Shown here: piece by piece, positions 33,869 to 41,278 of the stretch
Numbering within the stretch: position 1 is the stretch's first letter
Layout: every line of letters starts with the position of its first letter
Origin: Gammaproteobacteria bacterium
GTDB lineage: Bacteria > Pseudomonadota > Gammaproteobacteria > Chromatiales > Chromatiaceae
NCBI GenBank assembly: GCA_011389885.1
Contig: JAABTK010000037.1
Location: 1-41,278 of the forward strand
DNA length: 41,278 nt
Direction of reading: 5' to 3'
Position numbers and translations under genes: made by a program
The notes under the pieces: generated by a model
Databases searched by the model: none
What the model saw: only the letters and a program-made list of their open reading frames with translations
What the model was told of the DNA's origin: nothing

Positions 33869-33879
33869 CAGGTTTTTTT

Positions 33880-33945
33880 GAGACTCCATTCGAGACTCCA
33901 TTCGAGACTCCATTCGAGACTCCATTGGAGATCCCATTGGAGACG
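33880..33945 (+). repeat. 12-bp tandem array (GAGACTCCATTC)
   Basis: Three perfect copies of GAGACTCCATTC (33880-33915) are followed by two diverged copies (GAGACTCCATTG, GAGATCCCATTG) and a half unit. It lies just after the peptidase stop codon, behind a run of seven T bases (33873-33879). Confidence 0.93.
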
Positions 33946-33974
33946 CTAGCCAGCCTGACAGGCCGTGATCCCCG

Positions 33975-34985
33975 ATGCTTGCCCAACATTTAATCGACGC
34001 CTATCGCATACGCCGTTGTGTCATCTGCGAGCGACCAATGAATACCTCGGAATTAGGCCGGTTTACCTGCGGGTGTATGCATTGCGAACATCGCTTTACG
34101 CATCTGCACCGGCATCGGCGTTCTATTCGGCCGGTTTTAAAGGCCCTTTCGGATAGGGTTCCCCTATGTTCGGCTTGCCATTGGCCGCTGACCTTGGAGG
34201 AGGCGGCGGCCAACTCGATGGCGGATTTGGCCCAAAAAAAGGGGATTTGCTTCGACGCGAAATGCCGCGAAGAGCTGAAACGGCGTCAGAGGGCGGCGGA
34301 ACAACAGAAGGCGGAGGATGCCGTTCGGATCGCCGCGTTGTGGGCGGAACTGGACCGTATACGCAAGCAGGCGCTCGCGGGCGCCGGCTTGGCCGGCCCG
34401 GAGGCGGCGGCTTCGCGACCCCGGCAGGCGGAGGACTGGTCGTTGCTCGCGGTTCCGGGCCACGGGAGGGGGTTGACGCCCTTGCCTGCGGATAGGCGAA
34501 GCGCCTTTATCGAGCATTTGCGCAAGGCGGCGCGCAGCGGTTTTGAGGCAGACATAGGGGATCAGGGGCAAGCGACGGAGGATAGCGATTCGATACTGGC
34601 GGAGCGGACCTGCGGCCTTTGCGGGGGAAACTGCTGCTTGGGGGGCGGGGACCACGCCTACCTGGACGCAACGGTCATCCAAGCGTACCGCGGGAATAAT
34701 CCAGGGGCGGGGCGAAAAGAGGCTGAAGCGTATTTTATCGGGCGCTTGCCTTCCGTTAGCGTAGAGGGCTCATGCGTTTACCACGGCGGAGCTGGCTGCG
34801 GCTTGGGCGAGCTGCGAAGCCGGGTGTGCAAGGACCATTTTTGCGGGCCGCTGCTGAAAGCCAAAAACCTGGGGGTGAAGCGGGCTTGGGTGGCGGTGCT
34901 GACCGCGGGCGAGCCCCATTGGATCCGCGGGCCTTGGCCGCGGCCGGAAGAGCGCCTGCTTCGGTCTGGCTTTATCCAAGGGTAG
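33975..34985 (+). CDS. Cysteine-cluster (zinc-ribbon-like) protein of unknown function
   Basis: This is a 336-residue soluble protein with three Cys clusters. The first is C15-x2-C18 with C32-x-C34-x2-C37 (CVICERP ... FTCGCMHC). The second is C65-x2-C68 with C92-x4-C97. The C-terminal one, near 213-221, reads TCGLCGGNCC followed by GGGDHAYLD, then SCVYHGGAGCGLGELRSRVCKDHFC. The middle (about 95-160) is a charged helix. The clusters suggest zinc or Fe-S binding, and the C-terminal part vaguely recalls YkgJ-type cysteine-rich domains. I do not recognise the family. An in-frame TGA just upstream fixes ATG 33975. A dead copy of its 5' end lies at 30696, so the gene belongs to a locally duplicated set. 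Its role is not known. Confidence 0.75.
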   Translation: MLAQHLIDAYRIRRCVICERPMNTSELGRFTCGCMHCEHRFTHLHRHRRSIRPVLKALSDRVPLCSACHWPLTLEEAAANSMADLAQKKGICFDAKCREELKRRQRAAEQQKAEDAVRIAALWAELDRIRKQALAGAGLAGPEAAASRPRQAEDWSLLAVPGHGRGLTPLPADRRSAFIEHLRKAARSGFEADIGDQGQATEDSDSILAERTCGLCGGNCCLGGGDHAYLDATVIQAYRGNNPGAGRKEAEAYFIGRLPSVSVEGSCVYHGGAGCGLGELRSRVCKDHFCGPLLKAKNLGVKRAWVAVLTAGEPHWIRGPWPRPEERLLRSGFIQG

Positions 34986-35299
34986 GCGAAGGGGAGAGGC
35001 GGTGGTGGGCCGTTGGTTGGCGTTTTTCAAAAATTACCGTGGTTTTACTGATATTCAATCCAATTGGTGGGCATAGTCTTGCTCGTTGCGCCACGCTAGG
35101 CCCGTTGGCAGCGAAGGGTTGAATCTCCCCTCGGAGAACCATACGGAACGGGGCTGGACTGCTTGCGTCGATCAACCTTTTCGTTTACCGCCCTAAGGAA
35201 ATTGGCTAAACTGCGAAGACCGCATGGGGTAATGGCCTCGATATAGCGCGGCGGGTAGCTTTTTGCGGGCCGCGCAGCTTGGTTTCAGGGGGAACGCTT
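34986..35299. other. Intergenic region before the metalloprotease module
   Basis: No gene was seen. A modest sigma-70-like pair, TTTACC (35184-35189) and TAAACT (35207-35212), is spaced by 17 bases; each hexamer matches consensus at four of six positions. It lies about 80 bases ahead of the first gene of the module and is the best promoter candidate. Confidence 0.4.
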
Positions 35300-35716
35300 G
35301 TGGTGGTAATCCGTGATGAGCAAATGGCGATGTTCCGTGAATGCGCCTTGTCCCGCTATCTTCAGGCCGTGGAGGCAGCCTTTGGCGAAGAGGGGCTGAT
35401 GAGTTCACCAGGCCTCCCAGTGGCGGCGCACACAGAAGGGGCGGGGGCGTCGCTACGGGTGTTGGTCGGTAGGGCGCAGGCCTGCGGTGTCGAAGAGCGT
35501 TCTGATTGTGCGGCGCTGATGGCGGTGTGGTTGTCGGCCGGACTTGGTAACGACCCGGCTGCTGCGTGGTTACAACCACTGCTTGATGATGCCGGCCTCT
35601 CCGGTCGGGCCAAGGTGATGTTGCTGGAGAACCGGCTGGCGCACAAGGCAGCGTCGAACCCCGACGTGCAGAGCCTGGTCGCCCGGCTGCACCGTCTTCG
35701 GGTGCGATTCGATTAG
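35300..35716 (+). CDS. Small T6SS-accessory-like protein upstream of the metalloprotease
   Basis: This is a 138-residue helical protein starting at GTG 35300 behind AGGGGGA. It has the pattern of small proteins often found in VgrG/effector cassettes: IRDEQMAMF at the start, then an Arg-Ala-x-x-CGVEE segment, a helix with LMAVWLSAGLG and a closing WLQPLLDD. That resemblance is from memory and not tested. It ends only 10 bases before the large metalloprotease gene, so the two are almost certainly co-translated, which suits a loading or chaperone role. TTG 35279 is an alternative start. Confidence 0.6.
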   Translation: MVVIRDEQMAMFRECALSRYLQAVEAAFGEEGLMSSPGLPVAAHTEGAGASLRVLVGRAQACGVEERSDCAALMAVWLSAGLGNDPAAAWLQPLLDDAGLSGRAKVMLLENRLAHKAASNPDVQSLVARLHRLRVRFD

Positions 35717-35726
35717 AGGTCCCGCG

Positions 35727-38700
35727 GTGCCAAACTGGTTTAGCAAGCGATTCAAGAAGAAAGGCCGCTCCACGGATAACACGGAACAAGAGTGTCCGCT
35801 CAAGCAAAAGGGCGTCATTTGCGTCGTTGTGTCCAACGCCGACACGGATGCTCCCCCCATCGCCGGCGTCACCATCACCGTCTCCGGCCCGCAGACGCAA
35901 ACCAAACCCACCGGCCCGCAGGGGGTGGCCGAGTTTATCGATCTGCCCCTGGGCGCTTACGAGGTGACCGTCTCCCCGCCGCAAAACCTTTCCAACTACA
36001 ATTACAACGACGACAAGCGGTTCGAGAGCCGCCTAGTCGGAGGCGTTTGGCTCGACACGCAAGAAATTTTCTCCATGCTCGAAGTGTTCGTCTATTCGGC
36101 CGGGACGCCGCAGGTTAAGGTTGCCAAGAAAGGGGATGCGCCCGTACTCATCGGCGGTGCCACCGTCAACATCGAAGGTCCGCGGGGCACCCTTTCCGCA
36201 ACCACTCAAGGGGGCTTAGGGATTGCGGACTTCGGCCCCCGCAAGGCCGGGAAGTATAGCGTAAAAGGGGTGACCCTGAGTAGCGAGGACCAACAAGACT
36301 ACCGTCTGGCCGCCGATCTATCGCAGAGCCCGATCGAGTTCGATGTGGCCGAGGGCCAGGTGGGACAGGCCGAGGTGGAGGTGGCGCAGCTCGCCAATGC
36401 CATGATTCGCGTAGTTGCCAAGCGCAGCGACGGGCAGGGAGGGATTGCCAACCTCAAGGCGACCCTTTCGGGCGCTCAGTCGGCCAACCTGAGCACCAAT
36501 GAGCAAGGCGCCGCGGAATTCAAGGAATTGATGCCCGGGGATTACACTGTCAAGATCGAACCCGACTCGCAACAGCAGAAACTGCGCCAGAAGGAGGATG
36601 GCGAGTCGTTCCAGACTCGCAGCTATGACATCACCCTGGCTTCCCGGCAGACCCACGAGGTCAAGCTCGAAGTCTATCAGGCGAAGGTTCAGATCAAGGT
36701 TGCCAAACAGGGTGTTGCGTCGGTGGTCTTCGGGGGCGTATCAGTGGAGCTTACCGGCCCCGAGTCACCGGGCGAGAAGCAGACGGACGCCAATGGCATG
36801 GTGGAGTTTATCGACCTGCCGCCGGGTCGTTATCAGCTCGCGACCAAGCTTAAGTCGGAGGACTTGAAGGAGCACGATACACTCCATGACTTCACCCAGG
36901 CCAAAATGGAATTGGATATCAAGTCAAAGGAGATCCAGACCTTCGATGTCGAGGTGGTCAGCATCAACATGGTCGAGCCGAAAATTGAGCTGGATGCCAC
37001 GGAGGCGCCGGTGAAATTCAAACCGGCCAAGGCGGTGGCGGAGAACATCCACGGGTTTCCACCAAAAAAGGCGGATGGGTCGTCGGCCGATGTCGTTGCG
37101 GTCAAGCTCTCCATCCAGGAGAGCGCCCCCGGGCGTGGTTACGAAAAAGACGCCGTACTTGCCCTGAGCGGGGCAAAGGCAACCTTGTGGCGCGACGATC
37201 AATGTAAAACCCCCCTTGAGGCAGCCACCGGCGGTGAAGTGATCATCCCCAATGGTGAACTGAAGAAGGGTTACACCATCTACCTCCGGGGTGACGAAGT
37301 GGGCCAAGCGAAGCTGGAGTTCAAGCTGGACGAGTCGGCGACCCGCGCGGTCCGGGTGGTGGCTGAGCCCGCCTCGGCCGTGGTGACCATTAAGGCCTCG
37401 AATCGGGTCACACCCTACATCCAGGTGGAGCACCTAGTGGTCCTCTGCGACCAAGAACTTTGGCGGGAGCAGCGGAAAAACGACAGCCTGAACGGCTCGG
37501 CGCTGCCGGAGACTGCCGACCGCGTCTATCCCGACGCCACCCGAATCGAGCTTAGTGCCGCCAAACTTGCCGACGAACCGGCCTATACAGGGAAGGGCAA
37601 ACTCGTACTCACTCCTGCCAATGTGGGGGTATTCAAGGATGAGGCGTGCCAAAACCCCTTTGACATCTCGCAAAAATTTGATTTTGCCAAACTCACCGGC
37701 CAGGAACCATTTAAGCTCTGGTTGCGCGGCCAGACCGCCGGAAAATTCACCGCCAAGCTCGAACTTGATGCCTCAGATGATCCAGCGATCCAGGTGGATG
37801 GCCCTGCCGAGGGCGAGATGGGGTGCGTGCAACTGGAGATGAAGCTCCACCACTACAAGGCTTCCGATGTCAATTTACCGATAGAACCGGATGTGCCCGA
37901 CGCAACAACTTATTGGAATCAACTCAACGGACTCGACCTGCGGCAGTCGGAGATGACCACGGCGGAGAAGGCGGGAACGGGTCGCATGCTTCATGTGCAA
38001 GACAGCGGTCGATTCTCCCGTGCCAAACTCGTCCTCCCCCAAGTCCAAACCAATCCCGCCCATTGGCCGGATGCCGCCAAGGATTACAAAATAATCCTTG
38101 ACGCTGCTGACGGCGACAAAAACAACAAAACCCGATCCGGCTCTGTTAAACTCTTTGATACCGAATTCGCCGGCACGGAGATCGTACTCCCCATCCGGGT
38201 CGATTTGTCCACCCTTAAGGGGGGTCCCAAGACCTATTGGGTAGAGGGCGGCGCCCGGTGTACAGGATGGCGGGGCATCCGCATGAGCCTCGGCTTCGAT
38301 CGTAATGCTGGAGGCCCAGCTAAGGGCGCCAAGATGGACGCAGATTGGGGAGCCTTTACCATCGTCACCATCAAGGAGGTGAAGTGCGATGTCGGCAATG
38401 AGGGAGGACAGGAAAAGTTCGTCGACGGCACGAAGATCTTCGTCAACCTTGATGCGAACGGACGCCGTTTAAAGTCGGTAGCGGGCAAACGCAAGGCCGA
38501 GGTTACGGCGACTATCGAGCCGGCGCTTCAGGATGTCGATATCCATTTCGCCATCATCGAACACGAGGACAACTACAAAATCGTCGATTTGCCCGATGCC
38601 TTTAAGGAGAAAAAGCTCTCTCACATCAAGCAGACGCTGAAGCCGAAGGACCGTGACAATCCCAAAAGTTTGCTCCACATGACGGCCAAGACCGATAACC

Positions 38701-39821
38701 AGGGCAAGGCCAAGATCGAGACGCTAGAGACCTCTCAATTCGCCAAACACCAGTTCAAGATTGGTGCGTACACCCTACAGGATCCTAACCACGCTCGCTT
38801 CATTCATAAGCATGCGGACCTGATGAAGTACGAACCGGTCATGTCAGATACCTGGCTCGAGGTCTGGCGGAGACTATTCTATCGCCTGGTAGCGATGCAA
38901 CGATTTAGCGGGCAGGGATCATATAACGACCGTTTCGAAGAGAACGAACTGATTAACAAGATGGCGGAGGTGGGCATCGAGTTCCAAAGCACAGGTCTTC
39001 ATGTAGAGGCGCCGTATCGGAAATCGATACCGGACGCCGATACGGTTGACTGGGTACGCAGTGCCTTAGGAGTGGTTGGCGATAATCCTGATCGCACCCA
39101 GTATCTGGTTTTTATGGATTCGAACCGCGATGGCACCCAAAATCGGGACTTTCACTTTTCGGGCCTCCCAGGCCCTTTGGCAGAACTGGGGCCGCTAAAG
39201 ATGCGTGCGGTGTTCGACAGCAACAATGGGATGAATTGGGTGAGTGCCGTCGATATCAGCTACGACGGGTGGAGCATCAGCACCCGGGATCAGGCGCAAG
39301 GTGTGCTGTCGATCACGCAGTCCGGAGATTTCAAGTATAAGATAAATATTGATGTAACGGCGCGATACGAACAATACAAGAATAACGTCAGTGAAGCCAA
39401 GGCAAATGACTTCCTGGCGAACGTACAAGTGCGTTTCTCGGTCGTTACAGGCGACCACGATTCCGGCATGAGTTGGCAAGGCTGCACCATGGTCTTTATG
39501 CGCGATCGAGAACAGCAGGCTGATCCCGCTCGTTCCGCCACCCACACATTTCTACATGAGATCGGGCACTATGTGGGGCTCGGCTGCAAGAATCTGCCGG
39601 ACGCCAACAATACCCTCAATCCTCAGTTCTACGATGAGAATTATACAAACAATCACGGCTTCGGCGGTTACGGACAGGGCCCCCACTGCGATGGCCTGAA
39701 CCAACAGTGCGTTCTGTGGTACCGCTTCAAGATGACGCATAAATTTTGCGATACATGCCAGCTGGCGCTACGGGCGCGGGCCTTGCATTCTCCAAGTGTA
39801 CCGGGAAGAAGTGAATTTTAG
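35727..39821 (+). CDS. Very large Ig-repeat zinc metalloprotease, candidate T6SS effector
   Basis: This is a 1364-residue protein with no signal peptide; the N-terminus is basic. Residues about 30-410 contain four carboxypeptidase-regulatory/CnaB-like beta repeats with the recurring pattern G-V-x-V-x-GP ... G-x-AEF-x-x-LPPG-x-Y. A long beta-rich middle (about 415-980) of unknown fold follows. The C-terminal catalytic part has HEIGHYVGLGC: HExxH at 1277-1281 and Gly1284. The third metzincin ligand position holds Cys instead of His. His1320 (GPHCDG) is another possible ligand. A Cys-rich tail (CDTC) follows. The GTG start is supported by GAGG 7 bases upstream. Cytoplasmic start, size, small upstream partner and downstream partner together resemble a T6SS effector cassette. 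No VgrG or PAAR part is fused. Confidence 0.8.
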   Translation: MPNWFSKRFKKKGRSTDNTEQECPLKQKGVICVVVSNADTDAPPIAGVTITVSGPQTQTKPTGPQGVAEFIDLPLGAYEVTVSPPQNLSNYNYNDDKRFESRLVGGVWLDTQEIFSMLEVFVYSAGTPQVKVAKKGDAPVLIGGATVNIEGPRGTLSATTQGGLGIADFGPRKAGKYSVKGVTLSSEDQQDYRLAADLSQSPIEFDVAEGQVGQAEVEVAQLANAMIRVVAKRSDGQGGIANLKATLSGAQSANLSTNEQGAAEFKELMPGDYTVKIEPDSQQQKLRQKEDGESFQTRSYDITLASRQTHEVKLEVYQAKVQIKVAKQGVASVVFGGVSVELTGPESPGEKQTDANGMVEFIDLPPGRYQLATKLKSEDLKEHDTLHDFTQAKMELDIKSKEIQTFDVEVVSINMVEPKIELDATEAPVKFKPAKAVAENIHGFPPKKADGSSADVVAVKLSIQESAPGRGYEKDAVLALSGAKATLWRDDQCKTPLEAATGGEVIIPNGELKKGYTIYLRGDEVGQAKLEFKLDESATRAVRVVAEPASAVVTIKASNRVTPYIQVEHLVVLCDQELWREQRKNDSLNGSALPETADRVYPDATRIELSAAKLADEPAYTGKGKLVLTPANVGVFKDEACQNPFDISQKFDFAKLTGQEPFKLWLRGQTAGKFTAKLELDASDDPAIQVDGPAEGEMGCVQLEMKLHHYKASDVNLPIEPDVPDATTYWNQLNGLDLRQSEMTTAEKAGTGRMLHVQDSGRFSRAKLVLPQVQTNPAHWPDAAKDYKIILDAADGDKNNKTRSGSVKLFDTEFAGTEIVLPIRVDLSTLKGGPKTYWVEGGARCTGWRGIRMSLGFDRNAGGPAKGAKMDADWGAFTIVTIKEVKCDVGNEGGQEKFVDGTKIFVNLDANGRRLKSVAGKRKAEVTATIEPALQDVDIHFAIIEHEDNYKIVDLPDAFKEKKLSHIKQTLKPKDRDNPKSLLHMTAKTDNQGKAKIETLETSQFAKHQFKIGAYTLQDPNHARFIHKHADLMKYEPVMSDTWLEVWRRLFYRLVAMQRFSGQGSYNDRFEENELINKMAEVGIEFQSTGLHVEAPYRKSIPDADTVDWVRSALGVVGDNPDRTQYLVFMDSNRDGTQNRDFHFSGLPGPLAELGPLKMRAVFDSNNGMNWVSAVDISYDGWSISTRDQAQGVLSITQSGDFKYKINIDVTARYEQYKNNVSEAKANDFLANVQVRFSVVTGDHDSGMSWQGCTMVFMRDREQQADPARSATHTFLHEIGHYVGLGCKNLPDANNTLNPQFYDENYTNNHGFGGYGQGPHCDGLNQQCVLWYRFKMTHKFCDTCQLALRARALHSPSVPGRSEF

Positions 39822-39909
39822 AGCGGCTTCCAAACGGTTATAAGAGGCGTTTTTTGTGGTTCTCGCGTATATTCTGGTCTTTTTTCAAATCAATCTCGGA
39901 GCACTTTCA

Positions 39910-40740
39910 ATGCCGCCTGACGTCGAAATACCCCGCACTAAGTCATTCTGGTCGCAGGCCGATGCGAGGACGCCGGAACTCGCGGAAGGCGGCCCGCCGA
40001 TGGCCTTCGCCCTGGCTACCATTGAAACGGAGAGTGGTCCAAGACCGCTGCTGTTCGGTGCGTTTAGATTCTCGACCACGTTCGCAGACAGATTCGCCCC
40101 CTCGATGCCTGAACCGATATTTGTGGTTGCAGTGAACCGTGCAACGGGCGCCGTCCAGATGCGCGAGTTGACTCGGGATGACGGACCGCCGGTTGCAGTG
40201 CTGCACCCCGGTGCAGCGCCAAAGCCGCTATGGCGCGTGGAAGGGAAGGCAGTGGAGGGGCCGGATGTACTGGTCGGCGGCAATGTTATTGTGAATCTCG
40301 CCATGCATCTGGGGCTCGGGCCGACGGTGGCGGTCTACGACGTCTTCCTTTGGATCGATGAATACGCTACGGATACACAGGAACTGAAGACTACCGGCGG
40401 GTTGCAAGACGGGCCGGAACCCGCATTATACCGACGCCCTCACGACATCGTGGCCACAACTCTAACGCAGGCGGACACGCTGGAGGCAAGAATCGAAGCC
40501 GATGCTACAGGCGTATGGATCAAGGGGCGCGCCCCAGTAGGCCCAGCGACCATACTCGCAGTCAGCGCCATGAAACGGCAGATCGGCTGGACCAGGTTCT
40601 TTTTAGGCGAGGGGGAGGCGGCAGAGTTCACGGTCCGGGCTGAAGACCTCATAGAAAACCTTGCGACCGGTGAAAGATTCCTTGCCTTCGTGTTTGCCGG
40701 CGGCAAGCGCTCCGCACTGCTCGATTCCGCCGACCGTTAA
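39910..40740 (+). CDS. Hypothetical protein downstream of the metalloprotease, possible immunity partner
   Basis: This is a 276-residue protein of unknown family, rich in beta-type segments (PPMAFALATIET, PIFVVAVNRATGAVQM, TVAVYDVFLWIDEYATD). It follows the metalloprotease by 88 bases. ATG 39910 has CGGAG 8 bases upstream. A GTG at 39856 would add 18 hydrophobic residues, but these lack the positive charge of a signal peptide. If used, it could direct export or membrane insertion. Position suggests an inhibitor or accessory for the protease. That is inference only, since no domain is recognised. Confidence 0.65.
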   Translation: MPPDVEIPRTKSFWSQADARTPELAEGGPPMAFALATIETESGPRPLLFGAFRFSTTFADRFAPSMPEPIFVVAVNRATGAVQMRELTRDDGPPVAVLHPGAAPKPLWRVEGKAVEGPDVLVGGNVIVNLAMHLGLGPTVAVYDVFLWIDEYATDTQELKTTGGLQDGPEPALYRRPHDIVATTLTQADTLEARIEADATGVWIKGRAPVGPATILAVSAMKRQIGWTRFFLGEGEAAEFTVRAEDLIENLATGERFLAFVFAGGKRSALLDSADR

Positions 40741-40873
40741 TCCCGCGCGCCGTATGCAGAGTGACGTGGCGAGTACGATGCCCAAGAGCGGCGGTGCTGT
40801 TCGGAGTATAGACAGCGAGCGGGGGGGCGACAAAGTAGGGGGGGGTTATACGCCTTCTGATCCCAGGCGCTTA

Positions 40874-40919
40874 CTAGGCTGTCGAAAGCGGCGGGAATCG
40901 GCCGATTTCGACAGCCTAG
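40874..40919. terminator. Perfect 14-bp inverted repeat, possible terminator
   Basis: CTAGGCTGTCGAAA (40874-40887) and TTTCGACAGCCTAG (40906-40919) form a perfect stem around an 18-base loop, 134 bases after the last gene. There is no T-tract. It could end transcripts or be a mobile-element remnant. Confidence 0.5.
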
Positions 40920-41259
40920 CCTCGACCTTTCAAGCGCCCGCAACGGAGGTCGAGGCTTTAGCCGGACCGAACGAAGCCCCCAAGCCTGGCTACGAAAATA
41001 TAACGCAAAGGGCGCGAAGGTTTTTTATGCGGATTGCGTCTTGGCGAGAGTGGGCCTTCGTTGCCGATCTACTCGTGCAGGGATTAGCGCGTAGGATGGG
41101 CAAAGGCGCTCCCCCGTCATTGGCTTTGGTCGCGATTTATCAGCGCCGTGCCCATCAAAACCGGATGAAATATGGGTGTCCTTGTTGCTTTTGTTGGAAC
41201 GATGAAATATGGGTGTCCCCGTTGCTGTTGCTGCCGTTGCTGGGGGCGGAACGGACCGG
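40920..41259. repeat. Non-coding repeat field at the right end
   Basis: No gene was seen. It contains an inverted relative of the left-end repeats: AACGCAAAGGGCGCGAAGG near 41007-41025, and AATATGGGTGTCC at about 41169-41181 and 41206-41220. These match the elements near 497-560 and 119-511 read on the other strand. Confidence 0.7.
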
Positions 41260-41278
41260 TTGCCGGACACCCTCGGCG
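41260..41278. repeat. Window-end inverted repeat, right copy
   Basis: TTGCCGGACACCCTCGGCG is the exact reverse complement of bases 18-36. It runs to the last base of the window, so the repeat may continue beyond it. Confidence 0.8.

Overview
This window looks like a chromosomal segment or contig of a high-GC, sulfur-oxidising gammaproteobacterium, probably of the Chromatiales/purple sulfur bacterial type. The best taxonomic clue is a small secreted Gly/Tyr/Pro repeat protein (4434-4868) that resembles sulfur globule envelope proteins. The assignment is inferred from protein style only. No rRNA, tRNA or CRISPR array was seen.

Layout. (1) 1-840 is a non-coding repeat field with a perfect 10-bp tandem array and dispersed GGGACACCCATATT motifs. 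(2) 841-4953 carries a membrane-anchored DegS/HtrA-type protease, a PiT-family phosphate permease and the sulfur-globule-like protein, which ends in a strong intrinsic terminator. (3) 5426-27164 is a nearly complete type VI secretion system (T6SS) on the + strand: clpV (tssH), a Calx-beta autotransporter, two tandem TssJ-like lipoproteins, tssF, tssG, tssK, tssL, tssM, tssA, tssB, tssC, hcp and tssE. Most genes overlap or are tightly spaced. No vgrG or PAAR gene is present. (4) 27165-35000 is an accessory region, partly AT-richer than its surroundings. It contains eight copies of a 107-bp four-hairpin element, two truncated gene heads whose intact homologues lie downstream, a likely group II intron domain V/VI remnant, a protein with an SGHYRP motif, two papain-like cysteine peptidase candidates, an antisense nitrilase-superfamily enzyme and a cysteine-cluster protein. 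(5) 35300-40740 is a three-gene unit: a small T6SS-accessory-like protein, a 1364-residue Ig-repeat metalloprotease and a linked protein of unknown function. It reads like an effector module. (6) The last ~500 bp returns to the repeat types seen at the start, in inverted orientation.

How it fits together. The membrane complex (TssJLM), baseplate (TssEFGK, TssA), sheath/tube (TssBC, Hcp) and recycling ATPase (ClpV) are encoded as one block, and candidate cargo lies downstream. The most unusual points are the fusion of TssG to a C-terminal cyclic-nucleotide-binding-like domain, with a CRP-like palindrome overlapping that gene's stop codon ahead of tssK, the autotransporter embedded in the T6SS block, and the downstream graveyard of truncated gene heads beside hairpin elements.
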